This document shows, piece by piece, positions 53,060 to 61,825 of a DNA stretch of 64,000 nt. The stretch lies in the NCBI RefSeq assembly GCF_000427885.1, contig NZ_ATYW01000008.1:195595-259594 (forward strand), written 5' to 3'. The stretch's first letter is position 1; each line of letters begins with the position of its first letter. This stretch comes from Glycomyces tenuis DSM 44171. GTDB taxonomy: Bacteria; Actinomycetota; Actinomycetes; Mycobacteriales; Micromonosporaceae. The notes beneath the pieces were generated by a model. That model did no database searches and was not told the origin of the DNA. It saw only the letters and a program-made list of their open reading frames with translations. The translations under genes were made by a program, and so were the position numbers.

Positions 53060-53113
53060 CTGAGCATAGAGGTCGGGCCCGGCGGCGCAGCCGGACCCGA
53101 CCTGTGTGCTCAG
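53060..53113 (+). terminator. Long hairpin after the DUF1349 gene
   Basis: CTGAGCA/TGCTCAG (53060-53066, 53107-53113), then GGTCGGG/CCCGACC (53071-53077, 53096-53102) and CCGGC/GCCGG (53079-53083, 53090-53094), loop GGCGCA. One internal loop and one bulge interrupt the stem. Confidence 0.7.
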
Positions 53114-53304
53114 CGAAGTTCCCCAGGTGGCGCTCGCGAGCCGAATGTTCAACTGCGCGTCGGCCGCGCCGCGAGCGATGCACCGCCACCTCGACTTCGC
53201 CGAGGCTCCTGCTGTTCTTTTCGGCCGCAATGACATTTGCCAAGGGGGCGGGCTCGGTGCCGCCCGTCTGCTTCACGCTGCCGCGGGCGTGCCTTCTCGT
53301 CTGT

Positions 53305-53755
53305 CGGCGGCCGTTCCGCGCACAGAGCGGCGCGTCTTCCACCGTGGGCCCGTTCTTGTTCGCGCTCACCGGCCGTTCCGCGAGCGGGTACGCCGGCGCC
53401 GCGATGCCCACCCGCGGGGCCGCCACCGGCCGTTCCGCGAGCGGGCGCGCCACTGGGCGGCTTGGCCGGGGTGCCGGTCATGGGGATCGTTCCGTGCGAG
53501 CGGGTACGCCCCATGGAGGTCGGGTCGCCCAGGTACTGACCGGGATCGTCCCGCGCGAGCGAGGACACCCGGACGTGACCGGGCTCGGCGAGTCCCGCAA
53601 AAGGCCGCCCCGCGCGAGCGAGGGCACCTCCTCCTGCCGCGCGTCGAAGCGGACGCGCAGGCCGGACCGTCCTGCGCGCGAGCGGGTACGGCCGCCGTTC
53701 GTCGTCCTCCCACCGGTGTCGCTGTGGCCGTTCCGCGCATGCGAATGGGCGCGCC
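53305..53755. repeat. Degenerate repeats of about 60-nt period, CRISPR-like
   Basis: Eight copies of a unit close to CCGTTCCGCGCGAGCGGGTACGCC start at about 53312, 53374, 53431, 53488, 53547, 53606, 53668 and 53729, spaced 62, 57, 57, 59, 59, 62 and 61. Each has the internal hairpin CCGC-GCGA-GCGG or a variant. Intervening sequences of about 31-35 nt differ from one another. The layout and hairpin resemble type I-E CRISPR repeats of actinomycetes, but the copies differ at many positions, so this looks decayed. No cas gene is in the window. Confidence 0.5.
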
Positions 53756-53810
53756 TCCGCCGAGAGCGGAGGCGCGCCCGTTGCGGGGGCGCCCGGGTCG
53801 TCGGGCGCCC
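53747..53810 (-). terminator. Two terminator hairpins after the GH48 gene
   Basis: First: perfect 14-bp stem, 53747-53760 with 53766-53779, loop CGAGA. Second: GGGCGCCCG (53787-53795) with CGGGCGCCC (53802-53810), loop of six. Both lie within 80 bases beyond the minus-strand cellulase stop. Confidence 0.7.
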
Positions 53811-53823
53811 TCAATTGCCTTTC

Positions 53824-56436
53824 TTACTCGAACAGGTCGGCATAGGTGGAGTACGCCGTGGCGACCTCGACCTGGTGCCAGTACCGGTGGTAACTGAACT
53901 CCGGCGCCGGCCCGGTGCAGCCGCCGTCGATGTACGCCTGCACCTGGTCCCAGCCTTCGAACTCCTTCATGAAGGACCGGATGTCGATGAAGCTGACACC
54001 GGGCTCGATGACGTCGCCGTTCGGCATGGTGCCCGACCAGCCGTCCGGGATGTGGATCTCGTCGCCGAAGCGGCAGTAGTCGGCGCGCTGCTCGGGCTGG
54101 GTGACGCCGATGCCGTCGTTGTACGACCACAGCGCGTCGAGCAGGTCCGCGACGGTCTGCTGGAGCTCGGTGTCGTTGGTGGCGGCGGCGTAGTACGCCA
54201 GCACCTTGGCCGTGGCGCCGGCCACGCCCGGGTCGGTGGACTGGGTGGCGACCGAAGCGCTCAGGCTGGAGCCCGGCTCGCCGGACCACTCGAGGTCACC
54301 GGGGAAGGAGTACTCGGTGGGGGTGATGGTGCTGTTGGCCAGCACCCATTCCACCCACGAGTCCATCAGGGCCCCGGCGCGCTCGTCACCGGTGTAGTAG
54401 TAGTACTGCGAGACGCGGTCCATGCCCCAGGCCTGGAAGCCGAACCAGCGGTTCGACGGCGGGTCGTTCCACACCGGCTGCCAGTCGTAGGCCATTCCGT
54501 TGAACTGCGCGGAGGAGTCCGGGGTGCCGTAGTTGCCCTGCCAGTTGTTGGTGGCACCGCCGGCGATGGCGCCGGCGCCTTCGCTGCCCTCGGGGACTTG
54601 GAGCCATTCGAGGAACTCGAGTTGGGTGTCGAGGCTGGTGGCCCAGTCGTCGGCCGCGGTCGGGGAGTCGGGGGCCATGTCGCCCGACAGCGCGTACGCC
54701 GCCATGACGTTCTGGTAGCCCTGGTGGATGCCCGATCCGCCGATCCGGTAGGACCAGTCGCCGTTCATGCCGGCGCCCCACGAGTAGTACCAGCTGATCA
54801 GGTAGTGGAACGAGTTCTTGCCCGTGCCGGCGGGGCAGGTGTCCGCCCCGACGCAGTCGCCGATCTGCTTGAAGTACTTGTCCGCGAAGGAGTAGCGCAG
54901 GTAGTCGCCCATCTTGGAGGCCTTCTCGAGCGACTCGGTGACGGCGCCCTCGTTGCCCTGCTCGGCGGCCCACTGCTCGGCGAGCCAGGCGACCTGCACG
55001 GCGCGGGCGTCCGCGTCGGGAGCGGCGGTGTAGCGCTCCTGCTGTGCGTACTGCTCGTCGCCGATGAACAGGTCGAGGAAGCCGTTGGGTCCGCCGAAGT
55101 CGAAGGTCTCGCACGACGGGTGCGTCACGGTCTCCCACGTGGACTCCTGGAGGCCGCGCTGGAAGGTGTTGATGTAGGCGGGTTCGGTGGTGCCGTCGCC
55201 GCATTCGCCGAAGCCGTAGGCGTTGTCGACGTCGAGGATCCAGTGCATGCCGTAGATCTGGTTGGTCCCGTAGGTGGAGGCCAGTTCGTCGGCGAGCGGG
55301 TCTTCGCCGACCGGCACGTCGAAGTCCAGCTGCGTCGGGTACTGGTCGGGGCTGTCGGCCTCGGGTGCGTACGTCGCGGGGCTGGAGGGGTTGTAGTTGG
55401 TCGGGTTCATGTCGGGGATGGCGTATTCCTCGACGGTGTTCCACGATTGGTTGTAGGGGTCCCAGTCGCCGGTGATCTGCCCGTAGGAGGCTTCGAGCCA
55501 CATCAGGTAGCTGAGTGCTTCCGAGGTGGTCTGGTGGCCGTAGTCGGGGGCTTCAACGATGAGCTCCTCGACCGAGTGGTAGGGCACGCCCGATTCGTGG
55601 AGGTAGGGCGAGTCCGTGCCGGTCAGCTGGTCGTAGAGGGTGAGGAACCGGTCTTCGTTCTGGGTGACGTCGCCGAGGTCGGAGACGGTGGCAGTGACTT
55701 CGACGGGTTCGAAGCCGTCGGCGGCGACGGTGAAGGTCGCCGAGCCTTCGATGCCGTCGGCGGCGGCGATGGTGACCTCTTGCGGGTCTTCCCAGTTGTC
55801 GGGGCCGAAGTTGAGTGAGGCGCCTTCGGAGACGCCGATGTCGGTGGTGCCGCCGGAGTGGGTGGTGGTGACTTCGACGTCTTCGGTGAGTTCGGCGGTG
55901 AAGCCGACGTCGAAGCTGACGCTGGAGCCGGCGTCGAGGACGAGGTTGGCGCGCGAGACCGTGAGTTCGGGCTCGGTGGGGTCGGGGTCGTCGTCGCCGT
56001 CGCAGGATTCGCCGTTGACGGTGAATCCGGTGGGGACGGTGGCGTCGCCCGAGCCGATGAACCCGAAGACCTCGCGGGTGTCGCCGGCTGCGATGGTGCC
56101 GTTCCATCCGACGTCGGAGCCGGTGAAGTGGCCGCTGCTCTGGTTCCAGTCGACGTTCCATGCGGAGGTGACCTGGGTGCCGGCCGGGAAGTCCCATTCG
56201 ACGTCCCAGCCGTCGAGGCCGGCGGTGCCCGCGGTGAGGGAGACGTTGGCTTGGAAGCCGCCGTTCCAGCTGGAGACGACTTGGTAGTCCACGCCGCCGC
56301 AGTATTCGGCGGCGAACGCCTGGGGTGCGGTGATCGCGCCGAGTGCGCCGACCAGGGCGATCGGCAGGCCGATCGCGGCGCCGCGGCGCCATCGGCGGCG
56401 TCGCCTCGGCGGCGGTGCCGGGTTATCGAGTTCCAT
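53824..56436 (-). CDS. Secreted CBM2-GH48 cellulase
   Basis: 870 residues from ATG 56436 (AGGAG upstream). An Arg-rich start and signal peptide (about 1-41, A-F-A-A) lead to a CBM2 cellulose-binding domain (about 43-140, with W-N-G-G-F near 57 and paired Cys). An X2/Ig-like module (about 150-240) comes next, then the GH48 catalytic domain (about 245-870). The presumed proton donor Glu is in T-T-S-E-A-L-S-Y-L-M-W-L-E-A near 317. GH48 enzymes are reducing-end processive exocellulases. Divergent from the ceb operon with CebR-type boxes between, so cellobiose should induce it. Confidence 0.92.
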   Translation of the reverse strand: MELDNPAPPPRRRRRWRRGAAIGLPIALVGALGAITAPQAFAAEYCGGVDYQVVSSWNGGFQANVSLTAGTAGLDGWDVEWDFPAGTQVTSAWNVDWNQSSGHFTGSDVGWNGTIAAGDTREVFGFIGSGDATVPTGFTVNGESCDGDDDPDPTEPELTVSRANLVLDAGSSVSFDVGFTAELTEDVEVTTTHSGGTTDIGVSEGASLNFGPDNWEDPQEVTIAAADGIEGSATFTVAADGFEPVEVTATVSDLGDVTQNEDRFLTLYDQLTGTDSPYLHESGVPYHSVEELIVEAPDYGHQTTSEALSYLMWLEASYGQITGDWDPYNQSWNTVEEYAIPDMNPTNYNPSSPATYAPEADSPDQYPTQLDFDVPVGEDPLADELASTYGTNQIYGMHWILDVDNAYGFGECGDGTTEPAYINTFQRGLQESTWETVTHPSCETFDFGGPNGFLDLFIGDEQYAQQERYTAAPDADARAVQVAWLAEQWAAEQGNEGAVTESLEKASKMGDYLRYSFADKYFKQIGDCVGADTCPAGTGKNSFHYLISWYYSWGAGMNGDWSYRIGGSGIHQGYQNVMAAYALSGDMAPDSPTAADDWATSLDTQLEFLEWLQVPEGSEGAGAIAGGATNNWQGNYGTPDSSAQFNGMAYDWQPVWNDPPSNRWFGFQAWGMDRVSQYYYYTGDERAGALMDSWVEWVLANSTITPTEYSFPGDLEWSGEPGSSLSASVATQSTDPGVAGATAKVLAYYAAATNDTELQQTVADLLDALWSYNDGIGVTQPEQRADYCRFGDEIHIPDGWSGTMPNGDVIEPGVSFIDIRSFMKEFEGWDQVQAYIDGGCTGPAPEFSYHRYWHQVEVATAYSTYADLFE

Positions 56437-56476
56437 TGGGTTACTCCTGAGAGCTGGTCTGAATGTCCGGTTCTGG

Positions 56477-56490
56477 TGGGAGCGCTTGTG
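56477..56490. promoter_or_regulatory. CebR-type box 1
   Basis: TGGGAGCGCTTGTG keeps the left arm and centre of the palindrome TGGGAGCGCTCCCA known for CebR. It is about 41 bases upstream of the cellulase start codon. Confidence 0.55.
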
Positions 56491-56540
56491 TCGCTCCGGG
56501 GCCGTCATACGACGCGGGTGGAACGAAACGGACCTTCGAA

Positions 56541-56554
56541 AAGAAGCGCTCCCA
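56541..56554. promoter_or_regulatory. CebR-type box 2
   Basis: AAGAAGCGCTCCCA keeps the right arm and centre of TGGGAGCGCTCCCA. It lies about 105 bases upstream of the cellulase gene, so boxes 1 and 2 may flank its promoter. Confidence 0.55.
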
Positions 56555-56792
56555 CGCTATCCTCGCAAGACTCCGACCTAGATGTCAATACATTGACATC
56601 TCTAAATTTATTTTGCGCGCATTGCCCAAGGATGTGCAAAGGCATCGAAATACCTGGTAGCGAACGCTCATCGCGACGGTCGTAGCGAGGTATTCAAGAT
56701 CGCCGATCGCATGGCTCCCACGGGCGAGGTAACAAAAAAGTAACTCCTCCCACGGCCGGGCTTGCGTCATGCATCACGCTCCCGTAAGCTGC

Positions 56793-56806
56793 TGGTATCG
56801 CTCCCA
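56793..56806. promoter_or_regulatory. CebR-type box 3, upstream of cebE
   Basis: TGGTATCGCTCCCA matches the CebR consensus at 12 of 14 positions. It lies about 140 bases upstream of cebE, in the promoter region of the operon. Confidence 0.65.
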
Positions 56807-56948
56807 AAGCGATGACGTCCTCTATCACCCGGCCGGGCGCCCGCGCCCGGCCCCCTCGACCCTCGTGGTCGACCCCTGTTGAACCGACGACTGCGACAAC
56901 CCCTCCCACAACACGGCGCCACCGGCGCCTGGAAGGAAACCAGCGAAT

Positions 56949-58265
56949 ATGCATCTCCTCAACAGACACCGCGGCAAGGCGGCCCTGGCGGCGATCGCCG
57001 CGGGCACGCTCGCACTGAGCGCCTGCAGCGGCGACGGTGACGACGGCACGACCGAAGACGGCAAGATCCAGCTCACCGTCCAGGGCTTCGGCACCCTCGG
57101 CTACATCCAGGCCGGACTCGAAGAGCAGTACGAGAGCGAGAACCCCGACATCGACGTCGTCTTCGAGGGCGACGGGCTCAACTTCGAGAACGACTTCCGG
57201 CCCGCCATGGAGGCGGCCCTCCAGGCCGGATCCGGCGCCGGCGACGTCATGGCGATGGACGAGCAGGCCATGGCCCAGATGATGGCCAACGAGGACTACT
57301 GGGTCGACCTGGCCGAGTACGGCTACGACTCCCGCGCCGAGGAGTACCCGCAGTGGAAGTGGGACCTCGGCCACACCCCCGGCGGCAAGCTCGCCGGATT
57401 CGGCACCGACGTCGGCGGCATGGGCATGTGCTACCGCACCGACCTGTTCGCCGAGGCCGGCCTGCCGACCGAACGCACTGAGGTCGCCGCGGCCTGGGCC
57501 GACTGGGAGGGCTTCACGACCGTCGCCCAGACCTTCGTCGACTCCGGCGTGGACGCCGCCTTCCTCGACAGCCCGACGCAGCTGCAGAACATGCTGCTGG
57601 GCCAAGTCGCCGGCCAGTCCGACGGCCAGATGTACGTCGACGCCGAGGGCAACCTGACGCTCGACTCCGAAGCCGTCCAGACCTCGGTCAACACCATCAT
57701 CGAGCTCAACGAGATGGGTGCCATCGGCACCTTCGTCTCCTGGAGCGAGGAGTGGATCGCGGCCCAGGCCGAGGGCGGCTTCGCCACCATGCCGTGCCCG
57801 GCGTGGATGCTCGGCATCGTCGAGGACAACGCCGGCGACGCCGGCGCCGGCAACTGGGACTTCGCCGCGGCGCCGGGCGTCTCGGGCAACTGGGGCGGCT
57901 CGTGGCTGCTCGTCCCGGCCCAGAGCCCGAACCCGGAGGAGGCCGCCGCGCTGGCCGCGTGGCTGACCGCCCCCGAGCAGCAGGTCGCCGCCTTCGAGTC
58001 CGGACCGTTCCCGTCCACCCTCGAGGGCGCCCAGATGGTCTCCGACTACACCAACCCGTACTTCAACGACGCGCCGGTCGGCGAGATCATCGCGGCCTCC
58101 GTGGCGGAGTTCCCGGCGCTGGAGTACACCGAGCTGCACCCGTCCGTGAAGGGCGCCGTGGAAGGGGCCCTCAACGGCCTCGTCGACGGCACTTACAGCT
58201 CCGACGACATCTGGGACGCCATCCAGTCCGAGGCCGAGAACGCGGTGGAGCTCGGCGGCTTGTAA
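56949..58265 (+). CDS. cebE: Cellobiose/cello-oligosaccharide-binding lipoprotein
   Basis: 438 residues from ATG 56949 with GAAGGAAA upstream. Lipoprotein signal ending L-S-A-C near residue 26. Family 1 solute-binding fold: G-D-V-M-A-M-D-E-Q-A near 98, G-M-G-M-C-Y-R-T-D-L-F near 157, and N-W-G-G-S-W-L-L-V near 315. It is called CebE from its place in a cebEFG-bglC-cebR array beside a cellulase. Confidence 0.85.
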   Translation: MHLLNRHRGKAALAAIAAGTLALSACSGDGDDGTTEDGKIQLTVQGFGTLGYIQAGLEEQYESENPDIDVVFEGDGLNFENDFRPAMEAALQAGSGAGDVMAMDEQAMAQMMANEDYWVDLAEYGYDSRAEEYPQWKWDLGHTPGGKLAGFGTDVGGMGMCYRTDLFAEAGLPTERTEVAAAWADWEGFTTVAQTFVDSGVDAAFLDSPTQLQNMLLGQVAGQSDGQMYVDAEGNLTLDSEAVQTSVNTIIELNEMGAIGTFVSWSEEWIAAQAEGGFATMPCPAWMLGIVEDNAGDAGAGNWDFAAAPGVSGNWGGSWLLVPAQSPNPEEAAALAAWLTAPEQQVAAFESGPFPSTLEGAQMVSDYTNPYFNDAPVGEIIAASVAEFPALEYTELHPSVKGAVEGALNGLVDGTYSSDDIWDAIQSEAENAVELGGL

Positions 58266-58427
58266 CCCGAAGGCGCCCGTCCCCCAGTGACGGCGCCGGT
58301 CGCCGCCGGGAGCGGTGATCCCCAGGCACCGCTCCCCACCTCTTCGGCGACTCACGCTCCGGCCCGCCGGCCCGCCTCCGCGCGACAGCACTCCCCCCGC
58401 GGAGGCGGCCGGCGGCACCGGCGCCGT

Positions 58428-58463
58428 GTCGGCCCGCCGCGCCCCAACCCGCGGCGGGCCGAC
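58428..58463 (+). repeat. Intercistronic hairpin between cebE and cebF
   Basis: A perfect 14-bp stem (58428-58441 with 58450-58463), eight-base loop. Placed in the 222-base gap after the binding-protein gene, it may stabilise the cebE message or attenuate read-through into the permease genes. Confidence 0.7.
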
Positions 58464-58487
58464 TCCTTCGGACCGATGAGAGGAACC

Positions 58488-59435
58488 ATGACCACCGCAG
58501 TCGACACGGCTCGAACGCACCGGCGCCAGACCTTCCGCGACCGGCTCCACAAGTTCGACCTCAAAGGCACCCCGTATCTCTTCGTAGCCCCGTTCTTCCT
58601 GCTGTTCGCAGTGTTCGGACTCTTCCCGATGGGCTACACCATGTACGCCTCGCTCCACGACTGGAGCACCCGCAAGCCCGACCAGACCTTCGTCGGTCTG
58701 GACAACTACCGCTTCCTGCTGTTCGAGTACGATCGCTTCCCCTGGTCGATCGTCAACACGCTCGGCATGTTCGCCATCGCCACCATCCCGCAGCTGATCG
58801 TGGCCCTCATGGTCGCCAACGCGCTGAACAAGCGCTTGAGGGCGCAGCTGACCTGGCGCATGCTCGTGCTCGCCCCGATCGTCACCTCCGTGGTCGCCGT
58901 CGGCGTCGTCTTCGCCCGCATCTGGGGCCAGGAGTACGGCATGGTCAACGGGCTCCTCGGCCTGGTCGGCATCGACAACATCAACTGGCAGGCGGAGCGG
59001 TGGAGCTCCTGGATCGCCATCTCCTCCATGGTGGACTGGCGTTGGATGGGCTACAACGCCCTGATCTTCCTGGCCGCCATGCAGACCATCCCCAGGCAGC
59101 TCTACGAGGCCGCCGCGATCGACGGCGCCGGCTCCCGGCAGCAGTTCTGGAAGATCACGGTCCCGCAGCTCAAGCCCGTCATCATCTTCACCACGTTCAT
59201 CTCCACGGTCGGCGGGATGATGCTCTTCGTCGAGCCGATGATGTTCGACTCGGGCCGCTTCTCCGGCGGCAGCGACGGCCAGTTCCAGACCACCTCGATG
59301 GTCCTGATCGACCTGCTCCGCACCCACGGCAACTACGGCATGTCCGCCGCGGCCGGGTGGCTGCTGTTCGTCGTCATCCTGCTGCTCGCCGGATTGAACT
59401 TCCTCGTCGTCAACCGCATCCAGGGGAACAAATGA
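58488..59435 (+). CDS. cebF: Cellobiose ABC permease, CebF subunit
   Basis: 315 residues from ATG 58488, GAGAGG just upstream; ATG 58476 is in frame but earlier than the ribosome-binding site. Six helices, with the EAA motif Y-E-A-A-A-I-D-G-A near 206. No large insert, unlike MalF. Overlaps cebG by ATGA. Confidence 0.87.
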   Translation: MTTAVDTARTHRRQTFRDRLHKFDLKGTPYLFVAPFFLLFAVFGLFPMGYTMYASLHDWSTRKPDQTFVGLDNYRFLLFEYDRFPWSIVNTLGMFAIATIPQLIVALMVANALNKRLRAQLTWRMLVLAPIVTSVVAVGVVFARIWGQEYGMVNGLLGLVGIDNINWQAERWSSWIAISSMVDWRWMGYNALIFLAAMQTIPRQLYEAAAIDGAGSRQQFWKITVPQLKPVIIFTTFISTVGGMMLFVEPMMFDSGRFSGGSDGQFQTTSMVLIDLLRTHGNYGMSAAAGWLLFVVILLLAGLNFLVVNRIQGNK

Positions 59436-60358
59436 GCACCGTCCTCAAACCGCCCGCGCCCGCCTCCACACCGGCGAGGCCCGCGAACCAGAAGCGTCCC
59501 AAGAAGCGCCGCAAGGGAGCCGGCGCGCACGTGCTCGAACCGACGGTGCTGACCCGCGTGGGCCTCATCGGCGTCATCGCGCTGTCGATCTTCCCGCTGT
59601 ACTGGATGATCGTCATCGCCTCCCGGGACACCGCGGCCGCCTCCCAGTTCCCGCCGGTGCTGCTTCCCGGCGGCAACCTGGGGGCCAACGTCGAGCGGGC
59701 GCTGACCGATCCGCAGGCGAACCTGCTGCTGGGCCTGCAGAACTCGTTCATCATCACCGGCACCGTCACCGTCTCGGTCGTGCTCATCTCGAGCCTCGCC
59801 GGCTTCGCCTTCGCCAAGCTGCAGTTCAAGGGCTCCAAGCTGCTCATGTTCTTCGTCATGGCGATCATGATGGTCCCCATCCAGCACCTGGGCCTGGTCC
59901 CGATGTACCTCATGATGGTCGAGCTCGAATGGCTCGACACCTACCAGGCCGCGATCCTGCCGTTCCTGGTCAACGGTTTCGGGATCTTCCTGATGCGCCA
60001 GTACACCCTCCAGTCGGTTCCCGACGAGCTCATCGAGGCCGCCCGCATCGACGGCGCCTCGACGCTGCGGATCTGGTGGCGCATCGTCCTGCCGGCGCTG
60101 CGCCCGGGCATGGTCGTGCTCGGCCTGCTCACCTTCATGCTCAACTGGAACGAGTTCCTGTGGCCGTTCCTGGTCCTGAGCAGCGAGACGCCGACGATCC
60201 AGCTGGCGATCCGACAGATCTCCGTCGGCCTGTACTCGACCGACCTGTCGATGGTCTTCACCGGCACCCTGATCTCGATCATCCCAATCACGATCCTGTT
60301 CATCATCTTCGGACGGCAGATCGTCAGCGGCATCATGGAAGGTTCCACCAAACAATGA
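59432..60358 (+). CDS. cebG: Cellobiose ABC permease, CebG subunit
   Basis: 308 residues from ATG 59432. A basic N-terminus (K-R-P-K-K-R-R-K) precedes six helices; the EAA motif I-E-A-A-R-I-D-G-A is near 203. Overlaps bglC by ATGA. As with the Mal system, no ATPase is encoded nearby. Confidence 0.87.
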   Translation: MSTVLKPPAPASTPARPANQKRPKKRRKGAGAHVLEPTVLTRVGLIGVIALSIFPLYWMIVIASRDTAAASQFPPVLLPGGNLGANVERALTDPQANLLLGLQNSFIITGTVTVSVVLISSLAGFAFAKLQFKGSKLLMFFVMAIMMVPIQHLGLVPMYLMMVELEWLDTYQAAILPFLVNGFGIFLMRQYTLQSVPDELIEAARIDGASTLRIWWRIVLPALRPGMVVLGLLTFMLNWNEFLWPFLVLSSETPTIQLAIRQISVGLYSTDLSMVFTGTLISIIPITILFIIFGRQIVSGIMEGSTKQ

Positions 60359-61794
60359 CCACCGACATCGACAATGCGACAGAGGGCGAGGACGCGCTCG
60401 CCGCCCGGTTCCCAGCGGGCTTCACCTGGGGCGCGGCCACCTCCTCCTACCAGGTGGAGGGGGCGACGACCACGGACGGGCGGGGGCGGTCCATCTGGGA
60501 CACGTTCGTGGCGGAGCCGGGGAGGGTCGTCGACGGGTCCAACGGCGACAAGGCCATCGACTCCTACAACAACATCGAGGGCGACGTGGCCCTCGTCGGC
60601 GAGCTCGGGCTCAACAGCTACCGCTTCTCGCTGTCGTGGCCCAGGGTCTGCCCCGACGGCGACTCCCGGGTCAACCGGGCCGGCCTGGACTACTACTCGG
60701 CCCTGGTCGACGCGCTGCTCGAGGCGGACGTGACGCCGTGGGTGACGCTCTACCACTGGGACCTGCCGCAGGCGCTGGAGAACGCCGGCGGCTGGCCCAA
60801 GCGGGACACCGCCGAGCGCTTCGGCGAGTTCGCGCGGGCCGCGCACGCGGTCCTCGGCGACCGCGTCAAGCACTGGATCACCGTCAACGAGCCGTGGTGC
60901 GCGGCGTTCCTGGGCTATGCCTCGGGCGAGCACGCGCCGGGGCGGCGGGAGCCGGCCGCGTCCATCGCGGCGGCGCACCACCTGATGGTGGGGCACGGGC
61001 TCGCCGCGCGGGCGATCAAGGAGGCCGATCCGGCCTCGACGGTGAGCATCGGCTTGAACTTCTACCCGGTGTACGCCGCCTCGGACACGCCGGCGGACGT
61101 GGACGCGGCCCGGCGGATCGACGGGGTGCAGAACCGGTGGTTCACCGACGCGGCGCTCAAGGGCGCCTACCCCGAGGACATCGTCGAGGACTTCGAGGCG
61201 GTCACGGACTTCTCGTTCGTCGAGGTCGGCGACATGGAGCTGATCAACGCGCCGCTGGACTGCCTGTCGGTGAACTTCTACAGCCAGTTCACCGTCACCG
61301 CCGCCGAGGGCGGGGCGGCCTCGGCCTCGGCGGCGCCGACGAACGCCGGTTCGCCGTGGCCGGCGAACGAGCACATCGGGTTCGTGACCACCGGGCTGCC
61401 GCAGACGGACATGGGCTGGGAGATCGCGCCGCAGGGGCTTACTGAAACGTTGAAACGCCTCCACGCGAACTATCCGCAGGTGACACTGGCGGTGACCGAG
61501 AACGGGGCGGCGTTCCCCGATAAGCTCGTCGAGGGCCAGGTGGCCGACTCGGAGCGGCTCGACTACGTCCGCGACCACCTGGAGGCGTGCGCCGACGCGA
61601 TCGAGGCGGGGGTGCCGCTGGTGGGCTACTTCGCGTGGTCCCTGGCCGACAACTTCGAATGGGCTTGGGGGTATACCAAGCGGTTCGGACTGGTTTATGT
61701 CGACTTCGAAACCGGACAACGGGTCGTGAAGGACTCGGGCAAGTGGTACGGCGACCTGGTGCGGCAGGCTCGTTCGAACGGTGAGGCAAAATAA
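60355..61794 (+). CDS. bglC: GH1 beta-glucosidase
   Basis: 479 residues from ATG 60355. Acid/base Glu179 in T-V-N-E-P and nucleophile Glu382 in V-T-E-N-G; the N-terminal F-T-W-G-A-A-T-S-S-Y-Q-V-E-G is standard. No signal peptide, so it splits imported cellobiose to glucose in the cytoplasm. In related loci its product signal (cellobiose level) sets CebR activity. Confidence 0.92.
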   Translation: MTTDIDNATEGEDALAARFPAGFTWGAATSSYQVEGATTTDGRGRSIWDTFVAEPGRVVDGSNGDKAIDSYNNIEGDVALVGELGLNSYRFSLSWPRVCPDGDSRVNRAGLDYYSALVDALLEADVTPWVTLYHWDLPQALENAGGWPKRDTAERFGEFARAAHAVLGDRVKHWITVNEPWCAAFLGYASGEHAPGRREPAASIAAAHHLMVGHGLAARAIKEADPASTVSIGLNFYPVYAASDTPADVDAARRIDGVQNRWFTDAALKGAYPEDIVEDFEAVTDFSFVEVGDMELINAPLDCLSVNFYSQFTVTAAEGGAASASAAPTNAGSPWPANEHIGFVTTGLPQTDMGWEIAPQGLTETLKRLHANYPQVTLAVTENGAAFPDKLVEGQVADSERLDYVRDHLEACADAIEAGVPLVGYFAWSLADNFEWAWGYTKRFGLVYVDFETGQRVVKDSGKWYGDLVRQARSNGEAK

Positions 61795-61825
61795 GATCAC
61801 GCAACGGAGCCCGAGGTGATGCACG

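Noticed and set aside
53305..53755. A functional CRISPR array
   Set aside because: Repeats differ at many positions and no cas genes are in the window; only a decayed or CRISPR-like array is claimed.
53104..55818. 904-codon plus-strand open frame covering the repeat region and the GH48 gene
   Set aside because: It runs through both non-coding repeats and antisense of the cellulase, and has no coding signature of its own.
56694..59327. 877-codon open frame on the minus strand opposite cebE/cebF
   Set aside because: It mirrors the third-position GC of the genes on the other strand, has no domain and no ribosome-binding site. Known families occupy the plus strand.
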